The notes: generated by a model not told the origin, from the sequence alone. A stretch of DNA of 64,000 bases from Bacteroidales bacterium (GCA_026418905.1 JAOAAK010000003.1:124001-188000), one strand, 5' to 3'; shown: positions 26,367 through 35,205, counted from the stretch's first letter. Program-made: numbers and translations.

Positions 26367-27038
26367 ATGTTTCGTTTCCTATTCCTTACATCTTTTTTTA
26401 CTTTTTGGATTCTAACATCAGCACAGATTCAAGATTTTGTTTGTCCATGGAACGAAGTAAACTGTCCTGGTAAATGTGGTCGTTTTTTTGATATGAATGG
26501 AGATGGATACTGTGATTACGGCCGTGTAGAAATGCCTCAAGACACCACCTCCCAATCTGTTCAAAAATCATCACCCTCGACTACCATTCCTAACATGCGC
26601 CAACCCAAAAGTAACGCAAATCATTCTAAATCAACTTTTGATAAAACAATATTTTCGTTTAAATTCAACAAAATTTTTCTTCAACCATCATGTATAGCAA
26701 TTATGCCTACTCAAAAACGTCATTATAATTTTTTTCTCATTGCTGGAATCATTACGGGCATGTATCTTTTTTCATCATGGTTGACCGCCAAAGGTAAAAT
26801 CAAGAAACAGCAACATTTTAAATTTTGGAATTTGATGCTGCTTCTAACCTTTCTTGTTTCTGGCATCTTAGGTTTTCTACTCGTATTCCAAATTAATTAC
26901 AATTGGCAAATTGGTTGGATTAAAGATTTTTTATACTATCATGTTCAATTTGGAATTGCTATGGGATGGATATCTATTTTCCATATTTGGTGGCATAGAA
27001 AATATTTTATAGGTTATTTTAAAAAATCTTCAGGTTAA
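26367..27038 (+). CDS. Membrane protein with Cys-rich NGDGYCD segment, possibly cytochrome b-like
   Basis: A 223-residue protein, function not known. The signal peptide ends TSA, then Gln20. Residues 26-50 hold four cysteines and an EF-hand-like loop, DMNGDGYCD (42-50), a module often placed at the exported side of Bacteroidota redox membrane proteins. After a linker (55-115) come four hydrophobic helices with histidines at their ends (KQQHFKFW, YYHVQFG, IFHIWWHRKYF). The His spacing looks like that of DUF4405-type four-helix b cytochromes, so heme binding is a reasonable guess but not shown. The next gene begins one base after its stop, which suggests one transcript. Confidence 0.6.
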   Translation: MFRFLFLTSFFTFWILTSAQIQDFVCPWNEVNCPGKCGRFFDMNGDGYCDYGRVEMPQDTTSQSVQKSSPSTTIPNMRQPKSNANHSKSTFDKTIFSFKFNKIFLQPSCIAIMPTQKRHYNFFLIAGIITGMYLFSSWLTAKGKIKKQQHFKFWNLMLLLTFLVSGILGFLLVFQINYNWQIGWIKDFLYYHVQFGIAMGWISIFHIWWHRKYFIGYFKKSSG

Positions 27039-27039
27039 C

Positions 27040-28209
27040 ATGTTCAGATGGATTGGATTTGCTAATGTTTTATTTTTTTTATTAATGATCTCAAATTTGT
27101 TCTCACAAAATTTGGTACCCAATCCCGGCTTCGAAGATAAAAAAGGAAACCGATATGTATTTAAACCCTGGCAAAAAGTTAATACTATTGATTTTTATGT
27201 AAATGCTCCTGGCGTCAAAATAAAAGATGTTAACCCATATAAAAATTATAAAACTTATATCCTACGAGATGCTCGAACCGGTTATGCTTACGCTGGATTG
27301 AGAGTTTGGCCTAAATATCATGAATTCCTCATCGTACCCCTCAAAGAACCTTTAAAACCCAATAAAGCTTATAGCTTTGAAATGTATGTTACCCCATCAC
27401 GATATGCCAATTGCTACTTAAAAACCATTGGAGCAAGTTTTTATCCTACAAAAGTAAACTATTTAAGTTGGAAAGCCGCAGAAGATTACCCACCTCAAAT
27501 TCATATCTATATGCCTCACGGTATTCGACAAACCGATACCAGTGAATGGATCAGAATCAATGGAGTTTTCATAGCTGAAGGTGGAGAAAGGTATATGACC
27601 ATTGGTTGTTTTACTAAACAAAATCGAAAAAAACTGGTCAGAAAATATTTTAGCCTCAAACGAAGAGATGCCTATTACTACATTGATGACATTGCTCTTT
27701 ATGAATTGGATGAAAGAGGGTTGCCAATTTTAGAAAAACAAGAGCAAACAAAAATGAACGATGATTCCCTTTTGTCCTTGGAGGAGAAGACCATCTCATT
27801 AGAAGACACACTATCTTCTTTCTCACTTTTATTTGCAAACAAAAATGAACTACCTCATGAACTTAAAGAAATCTATTTTGAAGAAAATGCTTATAAACTT
27901 TTACCAGACAATTATGCAAAGCTAAGCATCGTAGTGGAATTTCTACTTGAAAACCCCAATTACATCATCGAAATTCGGGGATTTGCTGCACCTGGTGAAG
28001 CAAATGGAAAAGAAAATCAGCTTTCAGAAAAAAGAGTTAAAAGTGTTTCTCATTTTTTAAATGGAAACAGAATAGCTCTTTCACGTATTATTGAAAAACC
28101 TATGGGCGTTCAATGCCCATTTTCCAAAATTAATCAACCTGAAAGAAAGTTTTGTAGAAAAGTATTAATTAATCTTTACCCCAAAAACTCACAAAAATTA
28201 CCTCCTTAA
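27040..28209 (+). CDS. OmpA-family outer-membrane/peptidoglycan protein
   Basis: A 389-residue exported protein: signal peptide ending NLFS, then Gln24-Asn. Residues 25-215 begin NLVPNPGFED, the opening of a galactose-binding-like beta sandwich common in Bacteroidota secreted proteins. Residues about 270-385 are an OmpA C-terminal domain: IYFEENAYKLLPD, then YIIEIRGFAAPGEANGKENQLSEKR with the conserved Gly and the LSEKR diaminopimelate-binding region. It should tie peptidoglycan to a surface-binding domain. Its last codons form one arm of a shared hairpin with the convergent gene. Confidence 0.75.
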   Translation: MFRWIGFANVLFFLLMISNLFSQNLVPNPGFEDKKGNRYVFKPWQKVNTIDFYVNAPGVKIKDVNPYKNYKTYILRDARTGYAYAGLRVWPKYHEFLIVPLKEPLKPNKAYSFEMYVTPSRYANCYLKTIGASFYPTKVNYLSWKAAEDYPPQIHIYMPHGIRQTDTSEWIRINGVFIAEGGERYMTIGCFTKQNRKKLVRKYFSLKRRDAYYYIDDIALYELDERGLPILEKQEQTKMNDDSLLSLEEKTISLEDTLSSFSLLFANKNELPHELKEIYFEENAYKLLPDNYAKLSIVVEFLLENPNYIIEIRGFAAPGEANGKENQLSEKRVKSVSHFLNGNRIALSRIIEKPMGVQCPFSKINQPERKFCRKVLINLYPKNSQKLPP

Positions 28210-28232
28210 TTACATTAAAACTGAGGAGGTAA
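28198..28232. terminator. Hairpin shared by the ends of two convergent genes
   Basis: TTACCTCCT (28198-28206) pairs with AGGAGGTAA (28224-28232) around a 17-base loop. Each arm encodes Leu-Pro-Pro at the C-terminus of one of the two flanking proteins. A T run follows on the minus strand (past 28198); the plus side is weaker. Confidence 0.5.
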
Positions 28233-28775
28233 AAACTTTTCAGGATGTTTTGGGGTAAACCGTGAATAATAGTTTGCAAAGAATATTAAATCTTTTTCAT
28301 AATCACCTGATGGGAAAAAAATCTGATCAATACATGCTATTTTTTTCTTATAATCTAAGTATGCCAGCAACAAAGGAACGTGAGCCTTTATTGCAATGTG
28401 ATAAAAACCTCGTTTCCAGTGATTGACAGGCTTACGAGTACCTTCAGGTGTAATGACTAAATAGAAAGAGTCTGTTTGCTGCATCTGTTCTGCAAGAGTA
28501 TCGATTAAGCCTCCGGGCTGAGACCTATCAACAGGTATCCCACCCATGCTCTGAAGTAATCTTTTCCAAGGGAAAATAAACCATTCCTTTTTTATCAAAA
28601 ATTTGGGATGTAATCCTATAGCGAGAAAACATAATTTTCCTATAATGAAGTCCCAGTTACTTGTGTGAGGGGCAACGACAATAACAGCTTTAGGGGGTAA
28701 TGGATCAACATTGACCAAATATCTCCATTTCATTCCCCTTATTATTGTGGAAGCTAGTTTTGCTTTCCAATTCAT
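28215..28775 (-). CDS. 1-acylglycerol-3-phosphate acyltransferase-like protein
   Basis: A 186-residue member of the PlsC acyltransferase superfamily. The catalytic HX4D motif is HTSNWD at 37-42; the second substrate motif appears as GIPVDRS, and the PEGTR motif is present (VITPEGTRK). Length is short for PlsC and resembles a small family of cytosolic-face acyltransferases common in Bacteroidota. It should transfer an acyl chain to a lysophosphatidate or similar lipid. I use the ATG at 28775 (MNWKAKL), one base after the stop of the upstream gene; the TTG at 28790 would overlap that gene. Confidence 0.75.
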   Translation of the reverse strand: MNWKAKLASTIIRGMKWRYLVNVDPLPPKAVIVVAPHTSNWDFIIGKLCFLAIGLHPKFLIKKEWFIFPWKRLLQSMGGIPVDRSQPGGLIDTLAEQMQQTDSFYLVITPEGTRKPVNHWKRGFYHIAIKAHVPLLLAYLDYKKKIACIDQIFFPSGDYEKDLIFFANYYSRFTPKHPEKFLPPQF

Positions 28776-28776
28776 T

Positions 28777-29544
28777 TTACATAAATTCAATCCTAATAGT
28801 GCTCCCCTCTCTTAAACCCAATAACTGACAAGCATTATCAATTACAATAGCAATTTCCAGATAGCCATGTTTCCCAAACAAAGCCACCAATTCAGAATAT
28901 CCTGCTTCAGGATAATCCCAGACAATCCGATCCAGTACATACTTGCCTATGGTAATTTTATAGCGACGTCCTGCTGCAAGCTTTTGAAAATCGTCTTCAT
29001 GAAGATTAGTAATACAATTCCCATAGGAATCCGTATGGATTACGTGACAAACAATGGAATTTTTTTCGATTATGGGTTTAACCATTAACCGTCTTTCTAC
29101 GTTGTAAGTCATCTCACAAAAGTTTTCATCAATATTCCCTCTCAGCCAACTTTGGACTACTTTTGATATGAAGTCATATTCTTTGAAAGAAGGTGTAACA
29201 ATATTTTGTTGATCAATTAACCATATTTTCAAAGGATCATCGAGCAAAAAAGAGATCATTCCATTATTAAAAGTCAAGACAAAACATTTACTATATTGAA
29301 TCAACAACATATCCTGATGTTCAGAGTGAGCATCATTAACAAGAGATATATGTAAAGTATTTTCGGGAAAATCTTTGTAATATTGAGCTAAAAAAAAACC
29401 TGCTGTTTTAATATCATGCTTTTTATAAACTCTTTGTGAAACGATAACAGCATCAGGACAAAGTGAGTACAATTTTCCTATAAGAATTGTTTCGTAATAA
29501 TCATACACTGAGTAATCTGTCAACAATGTAATGAATTTTCTCAA
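28777..29544 (-). CDS. SAM hydroxide adenosyltransferase (DUF62 family)-like protein
   Basis: About 255 residues. The N-terminus FITLLTDYSVYDYYETILIGKL matches the ITLLTDFG...GV(I/M)KG opening of the DUF62 family (S-adenosylmethionine hydroxide adenosyltransferase / fluorinase relatives). In this copy the usual Asp-Phe-Gly is Asp-Tyr-Ser and several other conserved residues are altered. The C-terminal domain contains HTDSYGNCITNL, matching the family IxVDxFGNxxTNI motif, and ends in a beta barrel. No ATG suits the start: the TTG at 29562 is inside the promoter box, so I use the in-frame TTG at 29544. It is followed closely by the acyltransferase gene. Confidence 0.7.
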   Translation of the reverse strand: MRKFITLLTDYSVYDYYETILIGKLYSLCPDAVIVSQRVYKKHDIKTAGFFLAQYYKDFPENTLHISLVNDAHSEHQDMLLIQYSKCFVLTFNNGMISFLLDDPLKIWLIDQQNIVTPSFKEYDFISKVVQSWLRGNIDENFCEMTYNVERRLMVKPIIEKNSIVCHVIHTDSYGNCITNLHEDDFQKLAAGRRYKITIGKYVLDRIVWDYPEAGYSELVALFGKHGYLEIAIVIDNACQLLGLREGSTIRIEFM

Positions 29545-29550
29545 AATGTG

Positions 29551-29567
29551 TATTTTTGCCAAAAATA
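29551..29567. promoter_or_regulatory. Face-to-face promoter palindrome TATTTTTGCCAAAAATA
   Basis: A perfect inverted repeat containing two TAnnTTTG boxes: plus-strand 29551-29558 for phoH (21 bases before its ATG) and minus-strand 29567-29560 for the DUF62-like gene. They are one base apart and point toward each other, so polymerases on the two strands would have to compete for the same DNA. Confidence 0.7.
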
Positions 29568-29579
29568 GAAAAAAACTCG

Positions 29580-30533
29580 ATGTCAGAACGTACTATTAGC
29601 CTTGCTTACATTGATCATGTTTCTTTTTTTGGACCTGAAGATATTCATTTACGTTCAATTCAAAAAGCTTTTCCCGGAATTAAAATCATCGTTCGCGGAG
29701 ATACATTGAAAGCTATCGGATCCGAAAAGGACTTACTTAATTTCGAAAAGAAATTTTCTTTATTGATGAAACATTTTGAAATGTTCGGAGAAATTAAAGA
29801 AAAAGACATCGAGCAAATCATTAAGGAAAATAGTGACTCCCAGGAAGAGAACAAAGATTCTTATACTCTCTTACCAGATTTGATCCTTTTCGGTAAAGAT
29901 GGAAAACAAATTAAAGCCCGCACTCCACGCCAACGTGAAATGCTAAAAGCTATTGAAGATAATGATATTCTTTTCTGCATAGGTCCTGCGGGAACAGGAA
30001 AAACTTATACAGCTGTCGCTATTGCTATCAAATTTCTAAAAAACAAATGGGTCAAGCGCATCATACTTACCCGCCCAGCAGTCGAAGCTGGGGAAAACCT
30101 TGGCTTTTTACCTGGTGACCTTCGTGATAAGCTCGATCCTTATCTACAACCTTTGTACGATGCTTTGCGTGACATGATCCCTACGAATAAACTTTTATCA
30201 TACTTTGAAGATGGAACCATTGAAATTGCCCCTCTTGCCTTCATGCGTGGTCGTACCTTGGAAAACGCATTTGTTATTTTGGACGAAGCTCAGAATGCCA
30301 CTTCCCAACAGATGAAAATGTTTCTAACTCGCATGGGGTTAAATTCTAAATTTGTACTGACCGGAGATATTACCCAAATCGACCTTCCTAAAAATCAAGT
30401 AAGTGGGTTAGTTCATGTTCAAGATGTTCTACGCACTATCAAAGGAATTCGTTTTATTTATTTCAACGAAGAAGATGTGGTTCGTCATCCTCTTGTAAAT
30501 CAAATAATCCAAGCATATGAAAAACATACGTGA
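29580..30533 (+). CDS. phoH: PhoH-family ATPase
   Basis: A 317-residue P-loop ATPase of the PhoH family, associated with RNA metabolism. An N-terminal KH-like region (1-95) precedes TPRQREML, Walker A GPAGTGKTY at about 138-146, RPAVEAGENLGFLPGD, Walker B VILDEAQNAT and LTGDITQIDLP. Length is normal. I use the ATG at 29580 (MSERTISLAY); the TTG at 29556 belongs to the promoter box. purC follows with a short gap or overlap, and the PIF1-like helicase comes next, so the three are likely an operon. Confidence 0.92.
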   Translation: MSERTISLAYIDHVSFFGPEDIHLRSIQKAFPGIKIIVRGDTLKAIGSEKDLLNFEKKFSLLMKHFEMFGEIKEKDIEQIIKENSDSQEENKDSYTLLPDLILFGKDGKQIKARTPRQREMLKAIEDNDILFCIGPAGTGKTYTAVAIAIKFLKNKWVKRIILTRPAVEAGENLGFLPGDLRDKLDPYLQPLYDALRDMIPTNKLLSYFEDGTIEIAPLAFMRGRTLENAFVILDEAQNATSQQMKMFLTRMGLNSKFVLTGDITQIDLPKNQVSGLVHVQDVLRTIKGIRFIYFNEEDVVRHPLVNQIIQAYEKHT

Positions 30534-30546
30534 GATTTCTATTTTG

Positions 30547-31470
30547 ATGGAAACCAATTTTCAACTAGCAAATAACCAAATTTTTTATCGGGGTAAAGTG
30601 CGGGACATTTACAAAGTTGAAGATTGGTTTATCATGGTTGTTACCGATCGCATTAGTGCTTTCGATGTTGTGCTTCCTGTGGGTATACCCTACAAAGGAC
30701 AAATACTTAATGCTATTTCTAACCATTCACTCGATGCAGCTCAAGAAGTAGTTCCTACGTGGAAAGTAGCATCTCCCCATCCCAATGTAACCATCGGTAA
30801 AAAGGCTGAACCATTTAAAATTGAAATTATTGTCAGGGGTTACCTAACTGGTAGTGCTTGGCGATTCTACAAACAAGGTGGTCGCAATCTATGCGGTAAT
30901 ATCTTACCCGAAGGAATGGTGGAAAACCAACCATTCCCAAAACCATTGATAACACCAACAACCAAAGCTGAAACCGGTCATGACGAGAACATCACCCCTT
31001 TAGAAATCATTGAACAAGGACTTGCTACTAAAGAAGAATACGAACAACTCGAAGCTTATAGTTTAGAACTTTTTAAACTTGGCTCTAAAATGGCTCGTGA
31101 GCGTGGACTCATTTTAGTTGACACCAAATACGAATTTGGAAAAACCTCCGACGGTATTATTTTAATTGATGAAGTTCACACACCCGATTCCTCTAGATAC
31201 TTTTATGCTGAAAATTTTGATTACCAGTGGCAAAACAATATTTCACCCAGACAATTGTCCAAGGAATTCGTTCGAGAATGGCTTATGAGTCATGGCTTTG
31301 AAGGGAAAGAAGGGCAAACTTTACCCAACATCCCTGAAGAATTCATCATGAACGTCTCGGCTCGCTATCAGGAACTCTATCAACAGCTTTTGGGTTTACC
31401 CTTTGAACCTTATGCAGATTCCTCCATTCATGCTATCGAGCAAGCCATTAGAAGCTACCTTTCTATTTAA
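30547..31470 (+). CDS. purC: Phosphoribosylaminoimidazole-succinocarboxamide synthase
   Basis: Purine synthesis enzyme that joins CAIR and aspartate (SAICAR synthetase). The 307-residue protein shows YRGKVRDIY (ATP site, about 15-23), VTDRISAFDVVLP (34-46), GYLTGSAW, TKAETGHDENITP and DTKYEFG. It is the longer type found in Bacteroidota and yeast, not the 240-residue E. coli type. Two starts are possible: the ATG at 30517, overlapping phoH by 17 bases, or the ATG at 30547; I prefer the latter because it gives the usual N-terminus. Confidence 0.93.
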   Translation: METNFQLANNQIFYRGKVRDIYKVEDWFIMVVTDRISAFDVVLPVGIPYKGQILNAISNHSLDAAQEVVPTWKVASPHPNVTIGKKAEPFKIEIIVRGYLTGSAWRFYKQGGRNLCGNILPEGMVENQPFPKPLITPTTKAETGHDENITPLEIIEQGLATKEEYEQLEAYSLELFKLGSKMARERGLILVDTKYEFGKTSDGIILIDEVHTPDSSRYFYAENFDYQWQNNISPRQLSKEFVREWLMSHGFEGKEGQTLPNIPEEFIMNVSARYQELYQQLLGLPFEPYADSSIHAIEQAIRSYLSI

Positions 31471-31472
31471 AA

Positions 31473-33533
31473 ATGAACGATGATATCATATTGCATGAAC
31501 CCTTCCAACTTGTTTATCATATTGTTCAGTTTACAGATCTTCACGTTTTCTTGACCGGAAGTGCAGGAACTGGTAAGACATACTTCCTTCAACAACTAAG
31601 TCAGCATTTATACAAACGTTTTGTAATACTTGCTCCCACTGGTGTTGCAGCTATACAGGCAGGGGGCCAAACCATACATTCTTTCTTTAAGTTACCTCAT
31701 GGTCTTCTACTACTTCCCGATGATGTGCAAAACTCGCCACTTGAAGAAATCGCTTTTCCTCGTTGGAAAATTGAACTCATCCAACAACTTGACACCATCA
31801 TCATTGATGAAGTGAGCATGCTTCGAGCCGATGTTCTTGATGCAATTGATTACCTTCTTAAGAAAATCCGCCGCAATCAAACTCCTTATGGTGGTGTCCA
31901 AATGATTTTTATTGGTGATCTTTTTCAGCTCCCTCCAGTTGTAAGCGAACAAGAAAAAAATGGTTTTTATCACTTCTATAATTCTCCATATTTTTTCACC
32001 AGTCGATCCTTTAGTCAAATTCAATACACAACCATAGAACTCGAGACAATACATAGGCAAACCGATCCCGATTTCATAAATATTTTGGAAAACATTAGAG
32101 TGGGCAAAATCACTCAAGATGATCTACAAAAGATAAACTCAAGAATTGACCCCTATTTTGATTGGTTCTTTAATAAAGATTATCTCGTACTCACTACTCA
32201 TAACAAAACAGTTGAGGAAATCAATCAAACTAGACTTAGCCAACTTAAAGGGAAAGGATATCATTTTGAAGCTCTTATTGAAGGTGACTTTCCCGAAAAA
32301 TACTATCCAACAGACTATAATCTAACTCTTAAAGAAGGTGCTCGGATCATGTTTCTTAAGAATGATTTATCTCCACATAAAAAATATTATAACGGCAAAA
32401 TAGGCACCGTCAAAAGCATTTCAGATAATGTACTATTTATTGAAACAGATGATGAAGAACAACCTATAGAACTTGAACGTCATACATGGCAAAATATTCA
32501 GTACAAGTTAGATCTAGACAAAATGGAAATTCAGCAAGAAGTGTTAGGATCTTTTACGCAATTCCCAATAAAACTTGCGTGGGCTATGACCATACATAAA
32601 AGCCAAGGTCTTACCTTCTCTAAAGTCTACTTAGATCTTCAACGTGTGTTCACATACGGACAAGTTTATGTTGGATTAAGCCGATGTACTTCTCTGGATG
32701 GACTTCTACTTCGAACCTCAATACATCCAGGAATCATTCGAGCTGATCAACAAATTATCGAGTTTTATCATCAATTACATCAACATACGATCAAACCTGA
32801 GGAACTACCTCGATATCAACTCCTTTACTGGCTAAAGCTCATGCGTAACTTTTTAGACATCGATCCTATCCATAATAACATTCAGAATTTCATATCCCTA
32901 GAAGACCTCCATCCTATAGATCCAATGTTAAAATTTTGGTTTCAATATATAAACACAACATTATATCCTCGTTGTCAAATAAATGAATTCTTAATAACTC
33001 ATCCTACGAAAGTAGATACACTCCTAAATGGTGAAAAATTCATTCATCTCGCATCGGAAAAATTCCCCTTTCTTATTCAATATACTGCTGAGGTGTATTT
33101 TTTACTCAGTAGCTTTAGAGGCATATATTCTACGTACTTCAAAGAAGCACATCAATTCCGCAACCTTTTCGATAAAACTGTAGATGAGGTTATTAATAAA
33201 ATTCTTCTTTTAGAACAACTCAACAAATCCCCTCATCTTAAATCACAACTACTTAAACTTCTTAAAAGAAACTCACCATCGACTCATATACTTCTTGAAA
33301 ACAAACCTGTACTTGACTTTGATAATAAAAAATATGTACACTTACGATGGTGGCGCAATTATCATCTTGCAGAAATGATTATTCATCCTCTTTTGTTCGT
33401 TTCAGATGAGACATTGTCTCAACTCTCTAGACTTAATAACTTTGAACCAGAAAAAATTTCAAACATCCTAGATAACTTCCAATATAACTATTGGAAAAAA
33501 GAACTCTATCTCATAATAAACAAGTTCTCTTAG
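31473..33533 (+). CDS. PIF1-like superfamily 1 DNA helicase
   Basis: A 686-residue helicase. Walker A is GSAGTGKTYF at about 29-38; APTGVAAIQAGGQTIHSFF is motif Ia of the PIF1 family; TIIIDEVSMLRADV is motif II; IFIGDLFQLPPV is motif III; AMTIHKSQGLTF is motif V; and VYVGLSRCTS is motif VI. The N-terminal two thirds is thus complete. Residues about 460-686 have no motif I can name and may form a wing or nucleic-acid-binding domain. Role in replication or repair is inferred from the family. It starts two bases after purC. Confidence 0.85.
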   Translation: MNDDIILHEPFQLVYHIVQFTDLHVFLTGSAGTGKTYFLQQLSQHLYKRFVILAPTGVAAIQAGGQTIHSFFKLPHGLLLLPDDVQNSPLEEIAFPRWKIELIQQLDTIIIDEVSMLRADVLDAIDYLLKKIRRNQTPYGGVQMIFIGDLFQLPPVVSEQEKNGFYHFYNSPYFFTSRSFSQIQYTTIELETIHRQTDPDFINILENIRVGKITQDDLQKINSRIDPYFDWFFNKDYLVLTTHNKTVEEINQTRLSQLKGKGYHFEALIEGDFPEKYYPTDYNLTLKEGARIMFLKNDLSPHKKYYNGKIGTVKSISDNVLFIETDDEEQPIELERHTWQNIQYKLDLDKMEIQQEVLGSFTQFPIKLAWAMTIHKSQGLTFSKVYLDLQRVFTYGQVYVGLSRCTSLDGLLLRTSIHPGIIRADQQIIEFYHQLHQHTIKPEELPRYQLLYWLKLMRNFLDIDPIHNNIQNFISLEDLHPIDPMLKFWFQYINTTLYPRCQINEFLITHPTKVDTLLNGEKFIHLASEKFPFLIQYTAEVYFLLSSFRGIYSTYFKEAHQFRNLFDKTVDEVINKILLLEQLNKSPHLKSQLLKLLKRNSPSTHILLENKPVLDFDNKKYVHLRWWRNYHLAEMIIHPLLFVSDETLSQLSRLNNFEPEKISNILDNFQYNYWKKELYLIINKFS

Positions 33534-33578
33534 AAAGCCTAATTCAAAAAGATCAGTAATTTTTCAAAACTAAAATTA

Positions 33579-34052
33579 TCAAAGTTTTTCATCCTTTTCC
33601 CAGAAAATTCCATTTTTTAAAACCCTGTAAAAATCTTTTCTAATGCATATAAAAGGGTAGTAAATAAAAGGTAAAACTATAATAATTTCATTACTCCTAT
33701 GAGATACACCGAAGAAATTAAAAAAACGTATGTAAGTAAAAGAAGTCAACAACATTTCATAAAAAACAAACCCCAAACCTATCCCAAGAAAAAACAAATC
33801 AATTTGGAATTGAGAATTTTCAGACATAGCCAAAAATCCAAAAGACAAACAGACAAGATTTAATAATATAAAAATAACTTTCAACCATTTAGGATAACGT
33901 AAAAGAGTAAGATATATCCAAGTATTATAAATAGGGATATATGCTTTCCCCATAGTCTCTCCGCCTTTTTTAAACATATACGATTTACCGAACCATGGGA
34001 TAAGGTAAAATAAAATAATAGCTCCAATCCCAAATAATAATAATGTGTTCAT
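33579..34052 (-). CDS. Small membrane protein, DUF5684-like
   Basis: A 157-residue protein with four hydrophobic segments (about 3-17, 45-70, 83-105, 120-135). The stretch MGKAYIPIYNTWIYLTLLRYPKW resembles the xxKAxIPfYNxxxwlkixgkP part of DUF5684, a domain also fused to some Bacteroidota signal peptidases, but no catalytic Ser or Lys is visible and the peptidase domain is absent. Function unknown. It follows the next upstream gene by five bases and is probably co-transcribed with it. Confidence 0.55.
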   Translation of the reverse strand: MNTLLLFGIGAIILFYLIPWFGKSYMFKKGGETMGKAYIPIYNTWIYLTLLRYPKWLKVIFILLNLVCLSFGFLAMSENSQFQIDLFFLGIGLGFVFYEMLLTSFTYIRFFNFFGVSHRSNEIIIVLPFIYYPFICIRKDFYRVLKNGIFWEKDEKL

Positions 34053-34057
34053 GATTT

Positions 34058-35179
34058 TTATTGTTTTTCTTGATTTTTGATTTTGCTGACAATCATGTTA
34101 GAGCAAATATTTACAAGATTTTCACTATCATTATAAAATATTTTTTTAGCTCCATCTTTAAAAAGGAATTCTATTTTAATATTTTCAAGCCTTCCGTCCT
34201 TATGAATTTTTGTTATCTCAACTCGTTCAAAATTATCATAAACCCAAGAATTTATCGGAAGAAATTTATTCTGATTTTTATCAAAATTCAATTCTAATAC
34301 GCGTTTATTGGTAAGGCGTATAAAAGTAGATGGTTCAGTCACACCTATCGAGAATTCTTTTCTTGATTCTAAATCCAACATAACGACCTCATCTGCTTCC
34401 AAATAGGAAGGTTTGGACTGAGTAAATTTTTCATGAATATAACGAAGGAACTTGTACATGGGATCATAAAAAACTTTCGTGGCTGTTTCCACATTGCTTC
34501 TATCAATATCGTAAAAAACTTCTTCCTGTACAAAAAATTTGTCAATATCAAGTGCAGGTTGAAAGGAAATAAATATTGTTGGCAAAGCATTATTTGTAGT
34601 TTTATATTTATCATCTTTTTGAGGTGTAGCTATATACAAAGAATAAAGGGCATTTGGACCCCAAGGTCCCAAAATATCAAAATATTTTAATTCATCAAAA
34701 CGAAATCTTTCTACACATGTTATTTCATTTTCATCACCCATTTTTGTAAGTTCAGTAAAGCAAAAACTCTCATTGGTAATTTTCAAAGTCTGACGACCCT
34801 TTTTACCTTTGATAGGTATCACCATTTGAAGTTTTTCACCATTCATGTATGAAGGATATGCTTCAACATGTTGAAAATTTAAGAAATCTATAATTTTATC
34901 ATATTTAATAACCGTTTCAGCACAATTTAATGTATATTTATCGCTTCCTTTTTTAAATTGAAACTCAATAGTAAATGGACGATAAACATAATCGAAATAC
35001 TTAATTTCCTTAAACGGCACTTTAAATTCATATCCTTTCGGTTTAAAGAAAAGAGCTCTTTTAGCAAGAATTACATTGTGTTTGCTTGTTAGCCCAAAAA
35101 TCCAGTTTTTAAAACCACCACTCCGAAGATAAGCAATGATTTCCTCTCCTGGTTCTAAAAAATGATTTAATGCTTTCAT
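34058..35179 (-). CDS. Uncharacterised protein with PH-like modules
   Basis: A 373-residue soluble protein that I do not recognise. It seems to contain three similar modules, at about 1-105, 110-250 and 260-373. Each has a GE or DE opening, a strand with a lysine-arginine pair and LF/LEL (KRALFF, NKRVLEL), then a buried strand and an acidic-aromatic helix. This pattern resembles bacterial pleckstrin-homology-like domains of the YdbT/DUF304 type. No signal peptide. The ATG at 35179 is used; the TTG at 35200 is the end of the promoter box. Its only partner is the small membrane protein downstream. Confidence 0.5.
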   Translation of the reverse strand: MKALNHFLEPGEEIIAYLRSGGFKNWIFGLTSKHNVILAKRALFFKPKGYEFKVPFKEIKYFDYVYRPFTIEFQFKKGSDKYTLNCAETVIKYDKIIDFLNFQHVEAYPSYMNGEKLQMVIPIKGKKGRQTLKITNESFCFTELTKMGDENEITCVERFRFDELKYFDILGPWGPNALYSLYIATPQKDDKYKTTNNALPTIFISFQPALDIDKFFVQEEVFYDIDRSNVETATKVFYDPMYKFLRYIHEKFTQSKPSYLEADEVVMLDLESRKEFSIGVTEPSTFIRLTNKRVLELNFDKNQNKFLPINSWVYDNFERVEITKIHKDGRLENIKIEFLFKDGAKKIFYNDSENLVNICSNMIVSKIKNQEKQ

Positions 35180-35197
35180 ATTTTTATAAATTTTATG

Positions 35198-35205
35198 CAA
35201 ATATA
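35198..35205 (-). promoter_or_regulatory. -7 promoter box TATATTTG
   Basis: Exact TAnnTTTG match on the minus strand, 18 bases before the ATG at 35179; its last three bases create a false TTG start. Confidence 0.6.
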
